A stretch of 64,000 bases of DNA from NCBI GenBank assembly GCA_902768975.1, contig CACXMZ010000007.1, positions 62,001-126,000 on the forward strand. The letters run 5' to 3'. The notes under the pieces were generated by a model. That model did no database searches. It was not told the DNA's origin and saw only the letters and a list, made by a program, of their open reading frames with translations. Position 1 is the first letter of the stretch. Each line of letters begins with the position of its first letter. The stretch comes from an uncultured Coriobacteriaceae bacterium (GTDB lineage: Bacteria > Actinomycetota > Coriobacteriia > Coriobacteriales > Eggerthellaceae). Shown piece after piece: positions 16,107 through 24,873 of the stretch. A program made the position numbers and the translations under genes.

Positions 16107-16253
16107 GTGTTGGCGGGCGTGGTAGCAGGGCTTCTGTCCAGGACGCACAAAAAGCGCCCGAAAAAGAGACGCCGTAAGCGCTAGGCTTACGGCAAATCTT
16201 ACAAACGGCGCTGCATACCATCTCGCAGGGTGCCGCTGGGTAAGTATAACACA
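16107..16253 (+). repeat. 147-bp direct repeat, copy 2, with start-less remnant of the 40-aa peptide
   Basis: Gapless match to 15138-15284. It keeps the C-terminal 25 codons in frame (LAGVVAGLLSRTHKKRP then KKRRRKR and stop at 16182-16184), the hairpin and the extended -10 antisense promoter, but lacks the toxin ATG and Shine-Dalgarno. The junction at GGTG|TTGG suggests recombination between repeat units. The basic tail is kept though its codons differ. Confidence 0.75.
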
Positions 16254-16270
16254 TGCACATATGTAAAACA

Positions 16271-16294
16271 GGTCAGAGCTTTTATACTCTGACC
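16271..16294 (-). terminator. Terminator of tRNA-Thr
   Basis: GGTCAGAG (16271-16278) and CTCTGACC (16287-16294) form an 8-bp stem with an 8-nt loop; on the reverse strand TGTTTTAC follows. Confidence 0.75.
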
Positions 16295-16304
16295 TGCACA
16301 TTTA

Positions 16305-16380
16305 TGGTGCCGACGCGCGGACTCGAACCGCGGACCTACGCATTACGAGTGCGTTGCTCTACCAGCTGAGCCACGTCGGC
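16305..16380 (-). tRNA. tRNA-Thr (anticodon CGT)
   Basis: 76 nt on the reverse strand. The acceptor stem GCCGACG pairs with CGTCGGC, then discriminator A and an encoded CCA. The D arm (GCTCAGCTGGTAGAGC), anticodon loop CTCGTAA with anticodon CGT, and T arm (GGTTCGAGTCC) are all clear. An extended -10 promoter (TGC-TATACT, plus 16411-16419) lies about 30 nt upstream. Confidence 0.97.
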
Positions 16381-16425
16381 GCTCTTGCCTTTTTTCAAAG
16401 GCGAAAAGGAAGTATAGCACAAAGA

Positions 16426-16452
16426 ATGGCGCCCCCTTTGATGAGGCGCCAT
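16426..16452 (-). terminator. Terminator of the EF-hand protein gene
   Basis: ATGGCGCC/GGCGCCAT (16426-16433 with 16445-16452), 11-nt loop, followed on the reverse strand by TCTTTGTG. It lies between the EF-hand protein gene and the tRNA promoter. Confidence 0.6.
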
Positions 16453-16508
16453 ATAAGACCGAGTTTGAAGGACATTCCATAAGGAAGGCCCCGAGCAAAA
16501 GCTTCGCG

Positions 16509-16991
16509 TTATTCAGCGGCTTCTTCTGTGGCGGCTTCTTCTGCAACAGCTTCAGCTTCTGCAGCAACTTCTTCGGCTGCACCAGCAACAGCGCCGTCGC
16601 CATTGATGTCGATGCCCGTAAGGCTTTCAGCCTTGTCTACCACACCGCCAGCAACTTCTTCAACCTTAGCAGCCGCGTCGCCCAGGGGTGTACCTTCAGC
16701 AGCAGCGGCAGCACCAGCAACAGCACCGCCCACAACTTCCTTAGCAGCACCAAAGAGGCTACCAACTTTTTCAGCAGCAGCGGCAGGAGCGCCACCTGCA
16801 ATTTCGTTTACTGAGTCAAAAACCGAAGCGGTGGAACCCAGAGTCGGTTCGCCGTCGGGGATACCGTCGCCAATAACACCGTCGCCATTCAGGTCCTGGC
16901 CAGTGATGTCTTCCGCGGCTTCCTTTGCGTTTTCGACTATACCGTCGACAACGTCTTTTGCAGCATTCTTCAGATCGTCTAAACCGGGCAT
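16509..16991 (-). CDS. Ala-rich acidic protein with two EF-hand/dockerin-like calcium loops
   Basis: 160 aa from an ATG at 16991 with AAGGAGG five to six bases upstream; a longer in-frame extension has no ribosome site. There is no signal peptide or membrane helix. Two DxNxDG loops (DLNGDGVIGDG near residue 33 and DINGDGAVAG near 130) resemble calcium-binding EF-hand or dockerin loops, each preceded by an amphipathic D/A/K/E helix. The rest is a low-complexity Ala/Glu/Val segment. Function unknown; a calcium-buffering or scaffold role would be a guess. It is monocistronic, with a terminator after it. Confidence 0.75.
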   Translation of the reverse strand: MPGLDDLKNAAKDVVDGIVENAKEAAEDITGQDLNGDGVIGDGIPDGEPTLGSTASVFDSVNEIAGGAPAAAAEKVGSLFGAAKEVVGGAVAGAAAAAEGTPLGDAAAKVEEVAGGVVDKAESLTGIDINGDGAVAGAAEEVAAEAEAVAEEAATEEAAE

Positions 16992-17217
16992 AAAAGCCTC
17001 CTTCGAATAGTTGGGATGCGGGTGCGCGCCCGCGTTGTTGCTATTGTGCCACATAATGTACGCACACGGAGGCAGAAGATACCGAACTGTTTCCAAGTTA
17101 GGTAAATAACATACAGTTTATGGCTGACCTGAGGACATTGGCAGAAGCTGGCCAGCTGGCGCTATAAGAAAACCACCCGTTGCTCAAGAGGTTAAACTGA
17201 GCAAAACAATTGGCGGA

Positions 17218-20200
17218 CTACCCTGCTGCTACTATTGCGTCGTGGAGAGCCTGCAGGTCTGCCAAAGTAAATTCGTAGCAAACAACCTGGGGCTGCGCAG
17301 GGCTAGCGGGGTCTTGTTGTTCAACGCGCACGAAACGCAGTTCCACGCTTTCATAGCCTGCCCGCAAGGCCGCAAAGGCATAGCATTGGGCTTGAAGCTG
17401 ATGTTTCGCCTGCAATTGCTCGGGCGTTTCACTTGGGCTACCGCCCGTCTTGTAGTCGACAATGCCCGCCTTCTTACCCGTGGTACAGAACAAGTCAATT
17501 TCACCTTCAAGGTAGCGGCCAACTATTGCCGCAGTAAAGGGCAGTTCTGGCTGCTGGGTTTCAAAGGCGTTGGCCCATGAGCGCGCTTCGCTCCCCTGCC
17601 AGCGTTCAAATGCGGTGCGCAAGCGGGCAGCGTCCTGCACACCAAATTCAGCAGCTGCTCGTGCAAGGGCATTGCTGACTTCATCGGCGGCTGGTTCGTT
17701 GCTTTGCAGGGCTAGCCATTCGCACGCGCGGTGCAAGGCCGACCCAAAGTCGGTTGCCTTGTCTAGGTCCGCTGCGGGTGCCAAAGGAACTGGCATGCTT
17801 TCTTCTTCGCTCCCTTCGCCTTCATGCACAAGCGAAGAATACGAGAAGAAGTCCGCGCGAGCCGAAACAGCAAGGCATTGTGGAGTGGTTTCATCTTCGA
17901 GCTTGGGCAAGGCAATAGTATCCGGATGCGGAACAAGCTGTTCTTCTTCATCTTCTTCAGCGTTTAAATCGCCCTGGTTGCCGCCGCTTGACTTCACTTC
18001 AAGGCGCGTAAAGTACAGTGGTTCCGACCCGCCATAGTCTATGTGCGCTTCACCTTCAGGAAAATCTGTTTCACCAGGCAGAAGACCGTGCATAACTTCG
18101 TAAACCAAGTCAGGGTATCCCGAGTTTTTTGTATGCTCTACACACATACACAGAATGAGCGCCGCGCTTGCACGGGTGGTCGCAACGTAGAACAGGCGCT
18201 TTCGTTCTTCGTATTCCTTCTCTTCGTTCGTCGCAATAATGCTTCCGCGGAATTCGCTTAGGTCGTTCGCTTCGACCACGCTTTCTGCGGCATAGGGGAA
18301 GCAGTCTTTTTTGCCCGACGATGCAAGCGAAGTATGCAACACGCCACCTTCGGAAAGGGTAACGAGCGGGCCGCCCTTCGAATAGGTTTCGTAGCAGTCT
18401 GCCACTGCGACAATGGGAAATTCCAAACCCTTTGAAGAGTGAATAGTAAGTATGCGTACCGCGTCCAAGTTTTCGACTGAAAGCGCACCGGGCTTTTCGC
18501 TTTCCGCCGCAGAACGCAAGTGCATTTCATTTGCCACGCGCGCCATGTCGAAGGCAACTTCATCCTGTGCATCTTCGATTAGGCGAATAAATTTCAAAAT
18601 GTCGGCAGCCTGCGCCTGGTCGGCAGGATTACCTGTTTCGAGGCGCGATAGCCAGCCTGACTCAATAACAGTTTCTTTAAACAGCTGGGCAGGACGCACC
18701 TTTCCCAGCTTAGCCCACGCACGCCTGAGAACCGTGCGTGCATGCTGCAACAAAGGGGAAAGCTGTTTGCGTTCGTCACCTTTGTACAAGAATTCCTTAA
18801 CCAAGTTTTGGCGCTGCAGGATAGTGCCGTTTTCGCTAAAGTCCGTTGAAAGATACAAGAGGTCATCCGTTGTAACAGGAAGGGCTTCACTGGTAAGCAC
18901 CGAAAGCAAGCTTGCTGCGTCGTGCGGATTTGACAAAACGTCAAGAAGATCGAGGCACACTTTCACATGTTTGGATTCGTAGTACTTCGAACCCCCTGCC
19001 ACAACACAAGGAATACCCTCTGCATAGAAAGCACTCGCAAAGTTCTGCGCCTTAGACATACGCCCAAGCAAAAGCACCATGTCTGAATATGCATGACCAG
19101 ATTCGTGCAGTTCCTTAAAGCGCTTTGCCAAATGTTCGGCAGTAACCCTATATGCATCTTTTGGATAAATAGGGTCTTGTTTCAACCGCCAATTATGCGT
19201 AGCCAAAACTATTTCCACGCGCGGGTTCGCACCAAAATAGGGCTTGCCTTCTTTTTGGGCCTGGAGGTCTAAAAACTCTTCTGCAAAGTAGTCTTGCTGA
19301 CCACATACCCTACGGACAAAGGAAAGAATGTCGCTGTTGCTGCGGAAATTGTCTTCGAGTTCAACTACAGCAGCGCCACCCTCGGCCATGTCCTGCTTGT
19401 GCTGCATATATACCGAAACATCGGCACCCTGAAAGCGATAAATGCTTTGCTGAGCGTCGCCCACGGTGCAAAAATGTTCATGGCTCTTCCCTGCTATACG
19501 TTCAATCATGTCCACCTGAAGTTGGCTGGTATCCTGGAATTCGTCGACCATAACAAGCTTAAAGCGACTGGTATATTGCAAAGCAATTTCTGGAAAGGCG
19601 TCGAACACGCTGAGGGTTTTTCGAATAAGCCCCGCCATGTCTATCTGACCAGAAGCGCGGAGTGCCTTTTCGTATTCGTCTTCGATTTCATAAGCAAGCT
19701 TCAAAAGCACGCGCGCGCTCTCCTGGTACGGCTCAACCAAGACGGCACTACGCAAGCGCTTGATAGCTTCCTTGATTTCTTCTGCCGCCTTTCCTCCTGG
19801 AAGATTGGTTGAAAGAATGTCTGCAAGAACCTCTGCGCTTTCGGGGCCTTCAAAGTAGTCTGTGAGTTGCTCAGCATATGACTGAAGTATGAGCTGGGCT
19901 TTTTCAGTAGCACCGTCTGGGGGGTTTTGAGCCTGAATATAAAGTTCACGAACTGCTTCTTCAATCGTGCTTTTTTCAGGCCCCAGGTTTACCGCGTCTA
20001 GACCACCTGGGATGGTGTGTGCATTTTTCAAAATAGTGTCGAGCGCATCCATTATTTTTTGGGCGCCAAAGCTGTCAAACAATTCTTGATAAGAACCGTC
20101 TTCGCCACCTGTGCGTGCGAGCACGGCTTCGATCGCGGCGGCTCGTAGTTCTTCTTCTTGCACGGCGCTTATTACCTCGAAAGCAGGATCGAGCCCCACT

Positions 20201-20574
20201 TCAAGGGCGTGTTCGCGCAGGATGCGACTGCACATGCCATGAATAGTAGACACCCAGGCAGAGTCCACCTTGAGCGCTTCTTCAAGCATGCCTTCCGCGC
20301 GCAAGGCAGAACGGATACGTTCCTTTATTTCGCCCGCTGCTTTTTCGGTAAAGGTAATAACGAGGGCTTCATCTATGCTTTCCAGGAAGGCTTCGCCGCC
20401 TTTGCCCGACCCCGGCAAAAGCGCCCAGACAATACGCTGAGTAAGCGTAAATGTCTTACCCGACCCAGCACCCGCAGAAATAAGCAGGGGCCCGTCCAAG
20501 TACTGAATGGCTTCCGCTTGCCCTTCTGTAAACCTGCGCGTTTGTGCGAAGTCTTTAAATTGCACAACTACCAC
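17218..20574 (-). CDS. addA: AddA-type helicase-nuclease subunit
   Basis: About 1118 aa. UvrD/Rep superfamily-1 helicase: Walker A ISAGAGSGKTFTLTQR near residue 35, LVMVDEFQDTSQLQ (Walker B), GDAQQSIYRFQGAD, then LTIHSSKGLEFPIV and YVATTRA. A RecB-type nuclease domain at the C-terminus has the GIVDYKTGG motif. Length matches AddA of double-strand break repair (with AddB, end resection to Chi-like sites). The stop of addB overlaps the start; GTG at 20574 or 20565, both behind AAGAAGGG, are better starts than the longer frame. Co-translated with addB. Confidence 0.88.
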   Translation of the reverse strand: MVVVQFKDFAQTRRFTEGQAEAIQYLDGPLLISAGAGSGKTFTLTQRIVWALLPGSGKGGEAFLESIDEALVITFTEKAAGEIKERIRSALRAEGMLEEALKVDSAWVSTIHGMCSRILREHALEVGLDPAFEVISAVQEEELRAAAIEAVLARTGGEDGSYQELFDSFGAQKIMDALDTILKNAHTIPGGLDAVNLGPEKSTIEEAVRELYIQAQNPPDGATEKAQLILQSYAEQLTDYFEGPESAEVLADILSTNLPGGKAAEEIKEAIKRLRSAVLVEPYQESARVLLKLAYEIEDEYEKALRASGQIDMAGLIRKTLSVFDAFPEIALQYTSRFKLVMVDEFQDTSQLQVDMIERIAGKSHEHFCTVGDAQQSIYRFQGADVSVYMQHKQDMAEGGAAVVELEDNFRSNSDILSFVRRVCGQQDYFAEEFLDLQAQKEGKPYFGANPRVEIVLATHNWRLKQDPIYPKDAYRVTAEHLAKRFKELHESGHAYSDMVLLLGRMSKAQNFASAFYAEGIPCVVAGGSKYYESKHVKVCLDLLDVLSNPHDAASLLSVLTSEALPVTTDDLLYLSTDFSENGTILQRQNLVKEFLYKGDERKQLSPLLQHARTVLRRAWAKLGKVRPAQLFKETVIESGWLSRLETGNPADQAQAADILKFIRLIEDAQDEVAFDMARVANEMHLRSAAESEKPGALSVENLDAVRILTIHSSKGLEFPIVAVADCYETYSKGGPLVTLSEGGVLHTSLASSGKKDCFPYAAESVVEANDLSEFRGSIIATNEEKEYEERKRLFYVATTRASAALILCMCVEHTKNSGYPDLVYEVMHGLLPGETDFPEGEAHIDYGGSEPLYFTRLEVKSSGGNQGDLNAEEDEEEQLVPHPDTIALPKLEDETTPQCLAVSARADFFSYSSLVHEGEGSEEESMPVPLAPAADLDKATDFGSALHRACEWLALQSNEPAADEVSNALARAAAEFGVQDAARLRTAFERWQGSEARSWANAFETQQPELPFTAAIVGRYLEGEIDLFCTTGKKAGIVDYKTGGSPSETPEQLQAKHQLQAQCYAFAALRAGYESVELRFVRVEQQDPASPAQPQVVCYEFTLADLQALHDAIVAAG

Positions 20575-23420
20575 GACCCTTCTTTTTTGCGCTTGTCGCA
20601 CACCACAACGGGGCAGTAGTTGCACACTTTGTCGGTAAGGGGATCGGGGGCGATATTACCGTCAAGCAATTCTTTTATACGCACTGAAACCAGTTCTTCG
20701 CAAGTGTCTAGAAGCATGTCGAAGTGTTCAATTCCGTGGTTGGGCACCGAATTGTAGCCAAGCATTTTATTGCCCATGTTAAACAGGTCTTGAGCGCCAA
20801 TAGTGCGGTGGTCAAAGGCCCCGCGCACCTTTCCTGTAAGCGGGTTGTAATAGAGGGCACCCACTACATTTAGCCCCAAGGTTTCACGCACGACCTTCGC
20901 ATAAATGAGCGCTTGCATCTTACGCGGGAGGGCAAATTCTTTCTGGTCTTTTACGAACAGACTGAATTCACCCACGCTGCCCGTTTTATAGTCGATGACC
21001 ACAGCGTTCCCGTTACCATCGACGTCGATGCGATCGACGGTCCCCTGCAAATTACAGCCCGCATAATTAAAGGGCACTTCCCTGCCATATTCCCATTCCC
21101 TATATGCGGGGTAAAAGCCCGGTAAAAACTCAATTTCGTTTTTAAGAGATTCACGCAACTGCAAGCGCAAGTCTTCAAGAATGCGCTTCTCCCATTCTGT
21201 AAAAGGCACGTAGCGGTGCCCTGGTTCGCGCGTTTTGTCGCGCTGCGCCTGCTCTTCAAACACGCGGTCGAACACCGTTTGAGCTTGCTCCAAATTTTCA
21301 AGCGTAACCTTTTTGTCCACTTCGCTCTGGAAAGCTTCATAGAATGCTTCGAGCACTTTATGGACGAAGGTCCCACGTTCCATGGCGCCAAATTCTTCAA
21401 CAAAACTTTCGGCCTTAAGGCGCCTATGAGCAAACCATTTATAGGGGCATTCCAAGTAGCTTTCAATCTGCGACGGGGAAAGGTCGACACCCGAATAGGT
21501 CTTACCTTTGTACGACCTGTTAAGGATAAGAAGATCCTTGGCTTCTTCCCCAATGGCACCCGTTGGTGGCCAGGGGGCTGTTTCCTGTCCTCCCGCTTGC
21601 GTGCCTGTGGCGTTTTTCATGATGGTATTTTCGCCTGCCTGCAGGGTGCTTTCTACCAGTGAAGTAGGTATACCTAAGTCTTCGTCTATGTCTTCAAAGG
21701 CGTCGAGTTTTTCGCGATAGCAGTCCATGAGCTCTTCGAATACAACGGCGGGCTGCAATTCTTCCGCCGCCGCATTGTTGACTGCTCGTTCCACGTAAAT
21801 AGCCTGCTTAGCCGCGGCAATGGCCCGGTAAAAGATTTGGTGCTGGGAAACAAGCGGCAAGCTTTCTACCTGCTTACCCCACTTGGCCAGCAGGGTTGCA
21901 TATGCGTTGTCTTGCACACGAACGGGATAGTTTTCTACGTCAAGCCCGCAAAGTACCAATGCATCGATGCTCACTGCTTCAAATAAGGCGGCTTGCTGAA
22001 TGGTAGTGAATAGCACGCAAGGCGCAGCTTCAGCGGCTGGCACTTCGATACGATGCGGAATGCTTTGGCTTGCAAGACTTTGAAGTACCAAATTAATGGG
22101 CGCAGCCATTTCTTCTGCCGCAGTGAAGGCTTCCCTGGCAAGGGCCAGTGCACGCAGCTGTTCAGTCAGATAACTTGGCTGGGTCGCAAAATTGTTTTTG
22201 GCATAGGATTCCAAAATGTCCAAGGCGGTAGTGTAGTCACCTTCTTCAAAAAGAGCCAAGACGCCCTGCAGTTCTTCTGTGGCAAAGCCCGCAAGATTAG
22301 TGAGCACTTCGTTTCCGTCCAGCATACGATTATGCCGAAGCATCTTGTCAGATTCGAAGGCATTGCCGTACCACATTCCTGCAAAGGGACCAAAGGAATA
22401 GTCTGCTGCTTCAAGCTTATTAACGTCGTTGCCAAGATGCACTTGCTCTACCAGGCTAAAAGCCACAAGAACTGCGCGACCAGCGTCGGTTTGGTCGAAG
22501 CGTTTTGTTGCCACCAGGCGCGCTCCCACCCCCTGTTCAGCCAAGAGAGGTGCACAGAAGTTGAATAAGTCTGCAGGGTTTTTTGTTGCCACGCACACCT
22601 GGGGTACTTCAGCAGAAGCACCTTGGGGGGTACCCGCTTGTTCCAATGCGACTTGTATGCAGTCGTACACCAGGCGGGCTTCAGCTGTAGGACCCGCAGC
22701 AAGTGCGCAGGTGACCGCACCAGTAGCAGCCACCGCTGCGTCTTCCTTTTTACGTCTAAACAAAACTTTGAGCAACTGGTTTAATTCGCTATTGCGATTG
22801 GCGTTTTCTTCTTCGCCGAGCTCTGCGTAAAAATGGCGTGCTCCTACAGCTTGCAAAAATTCCTGTTCTGAAGCCGTATAACGGCCTGGCAAAAGATCGA
22901 ATACCACAGGTGCATAGATGTCCTGCAAAGAAGCACCTGCCAGGCTTTCAAGCATTTCGCAGTAGACGCAATTGTTTTCTTCGGAAAGAGCTTGCGCATA
23001 GGCTTCGAGTAATTCGACAAATGCCTGTTCATTACCTATGAGCTGGGCAGGAAGCGAACGATACCCCAGCGATTCTTGTGCCGCCTGCATGAGCAGGTTC
23101 ACCATACCAGGCGTATAAGGCAGCGTACTTTGACCTGCAATTAAGCGTGCTGCAAGAGCCATACGCTGGAGATGGTCCAACGGAGTGCGAGCGTCGCCGT
23201 GGAGGGGCCAGAGGCTGGAAACCCAGTTGGCGAGCGTGGTAATTTCCACGCCAAAGCCAGCGCCAGCTGCCGCGAACAAACGACGTTCCTGCAGGGCGCG
23301 GGCAGAACTTTCCACCAGCACCACGGGGCGCTTGCCAGCCTCCTGCGCCTGGACGCATGCTTCAATGAGCGCCACGCGGGCACTGCCAAGATCTGGGTAT
23401 GTGTGCACTGCTTCTTGCAT
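20568..23420 (-). CDS. addB: AddB-type subunit with C-terminal Fe-S nuclease domain
   Basis: About 950 aa from ATG 23420. The C-terminal third is a PD-(D/E)XK nuclease: PSQIESYLECPYKWFAHRRL, VDRIDVDGNGNAVVIDYKTG and a C-terminal CNYCPVVVC cluster. One Cys in LECPYKWF plus three at the end match the 4Fe-4S cluster of AddB. The N-terminal part is an inactive-helicase-like region; no clean Walker A is seen at the start, unlike many AddB proteins. It forms a heterodimer with the following AddA gene product. The nearest upstream ribosome site is weak (TAGGG). Confidence 0.82.
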   Translation of the reverse strand: MQEAVHTYPDLGSARVALIEACVQAQEAGKRPVVLVESSARALQERRLFAAAGAGFGVEITTLANWVSSLWPLHGDARTPLDHLQRMALAARLIAGQSTLPYTPGMVNLLMQAAQESLGYRSLPAQLIGNEQAFVELLEAYAQALSEENNCVYCEMLESLAGASLQDIYAPVVFDLLPGRYTASEQEFLQAVGARHFYAELGEEENANRNSELNQLLKVLFRRKKEDAAVAATGAVTCALAAGPTAEARLVYDCIQVALEQAGTPQGASAEVPQVCVATKNPADLFNFCAPLLAEQGVGARLVATKRFDQTDAGRAVLVAFSLVEQVHLGNDVNKLEAADYSFGPFAGMWYGNAFESDKMLRHNRMLDGNEVLTNLAGFATEELQGVLALFEEGDYTTALDILESYAKNNFATQPSYLTEQLRALALAREAFTAAEEMAAPINLVLQSLASQSIPHRIEVPAAEAAPCVLFTTIQQAALFEAVSIDALVLCGLDVENYPVRVQDNAYATLLAKWGKQVESLPLVSQHQIFYRAIAAAKQAIYVERAVNNAAAEELQPAVVFEELMDCYREKLDAFEDIDEDLGIPTSLVESTLQAGENTIMKNATGTQAGGQETAPWPPTGAIGEEAKDLLILNRSYKGKTYSGVDLSPSQIESYLECPYKWFAHRRLKAESFVEEFGAMERGTFVHKVLEAFYEAFQSEVDKKVTLENLEQAQTVFDRVFEEQAQRDKTREPGHRYVPFTEWEKRILEDLRLQLRESLKNEIEFLPGFYPAYREWEYGREVPFNYAGCNLQGTVDRIDVDGNGNAVVIDYKTGSVGEFSLFVKDQKEFALPRKMQALIYAKVVRETLGLNVVGALYYNPLTGKVRGAFDHRTIGAQDLFNMGNKMLGYNSVPNHGIEHFDMLLDTCEELVSVRIKELLDGNIAPDPLTDKVCNYCPVVVCDKRKKEGSW

Positions 23421-23583
23421 AGCCCTATTGTAGCTGTAAGGCGCCTTCCACCTGTCCCAAGAAACGGACTTGGGGCAACTAAGTACTCCGGGCGTAATGC
23501 GAATTGCGGGCCTTAGGGAGCGCGCGAACAGCAACCCTTGGGCGGCGCGCAAACATTACGCAAACATTACACGAACAATAATA

Positions 23584-24837
23584 CTAGAGTACGCTGCGGT
23601 ACAGGTCTTCCAATTCTTCGATGATGGCCGCCTGGGAATACGAAGAACTTGCATAGCCAGCAATGAACTGGCGCCACGCGGGGTTGGCCTGGACGCGGGC
23701 AAGCACTTCGTCGATGGCCTGGGCAAGGGCGGGCGCGTCTTCAACGGGCACGAGAGCCCCCACGCTTTCGTTAACAAAGTCCGAAAGGCCACCTTCGTTG
23801 GTAACCACCACGGGCGTGCCGCAGGCCATGGCTTCAACCGCCACCAAACCAAAGGGTTCACGGCGCGAAGGTACCACGTCCACGTTGGCACAACTGTACA
23901 GGCGGCACAGGTCTTCCTGGGAAACATTGCCAAGGAAATACACCTGGTCCAGGCCCAAGCGCTGCGCCTGTTCTTCCAGTTCAGCGCGCAAAGCACCGTC
24001 GCCCGCGATAAGCGTAATGACTGGTGCCATGCCCGAAGTGGGGGCAGCGCCCGAAGCCGGCGCTAACCCCGAAACAGCGCCACCCTTACCGTAATGCACG
24101 GCCGCATCCAGCAGCACGTCCACACCCTTGAAGTGGGTAAGTTTGCCCGCCATGAGCACAATGCGCTCGCCCTTATAGGGCACCCCATAGCGCGCCAATT
24201 CTTCAGCAGGATTGATGTCTTGCGGGTAGAAAATGGCGGGGTTGTAGCCATTGCTCATGCGCACGACCTTGCCCGCCTGCGCGGGGAAAGCTTTCAGGAC
24301 GAGGTCTTCATTGTCCTTGGAAATGCAAATGATTTTCTTGCATGCCTGAGCGGCCTGGTTGGCATAGTCGCGCAGGGCAAGCCACTTGTCGTAGCCCATC
24401 AGGTCCGTGCCGTGGGCCGTTACCACCAGGGGCACTTCGTATGCGGCCGCCAGACCAGAAAGCATCCACAGGTGCTGGCCATGGACCACGTCGGGCGCAA
24501 AGCTTTCCATTTCTTGCGCGAGGGCTTCGCGGAAAGCACCCAGGTAGGCTTCAAGCTGTTCGGAATTGAGGCTCCCAAAAGTCGTGGCACTTGCCGGGTG
24601 GGTGGTAAAGCACGGAAAGTTAAAAGGCAGCGCGCCACTCGGCGCAGGCCCTGCCGCTGGCGTAAACATAACGGGGTGCAGCTTAATGCCTTCGTAGCGC
24701 GCGTAATCGGGATTATTTTCGGGCAAGATAACGCAGACCTTATGGCCGCGCGCCACCAGCAGCATGGCTAAGTTTTTTGTGTAGGTGCCACTCTCGCTGC
24801 CTTCCAGGGGAAAATGGTTAATAAGAAGGATATTCAT
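23584..24837 (-). CDS. GT4-family glycosyltransferase
   Basis: 417 aa. GT-B fold: MNILLINHFPLEGSESGTYTKN at the N-terminus, HGQHLWMLSGLAA and LVVTAHGTDLMGYDKW in the first domain, then VVRMSNGYNP, GERIVLMAGKLTHFKGVDVLLDA and the EPFGLVAVEAMACGTPVVVTNEGG nucleotide-sugar motif (Glu-x7-Glu near residue 335). A Pro/Ala/Ser/Gly insertion (SGLAPASGAAPTSGMAP) interrupts the second domain. The substrate cannot be told; envelope glycan or glycolipid synthesis is likely. It follows hemA/sirC by 36 nt and precedes addB. Confidence 0.85.
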   Translation of the reverse strand: MNILLINHFPLEGSESGTYTKNLAMLLVARGHKVCVILPENNPDYARYEGIKLHPVMFTPAAGPAPSGALPFNFPCFTTHPASATTFGSLNSEQLEAYLGAFREALAQEMESFAPDVVHGQHLWMLSGLAAAYEVPLVVTAHGTDLMGYDKWLALRDYANQAAQACKKIICISKDNEDLVLKAFPAQAGKVVRMSNGYNPAIFYPQDINPAEELARYGVPYKGERIVLMAGKLTHFKGVDVLLDAAVHYGKGGAVSGLAPASGAAPTSGMAPVITLIAGDGALRAELEEQAQRLGLDQVYFLGNVSQEDLCRLYSCANVDVVPSRREPFGLVAVEAMACGTPVVVTNEGGLSDFVNESVGALVPVEDAPALAQAIDEVLARVQANPAWRQFIAGYASSSYSQAAIIEELEDLYRSVL

Positions 24838-24873
24838 TGCTGCCGCCTTCCTTCCTACTGGCGCCCGTTGCTG

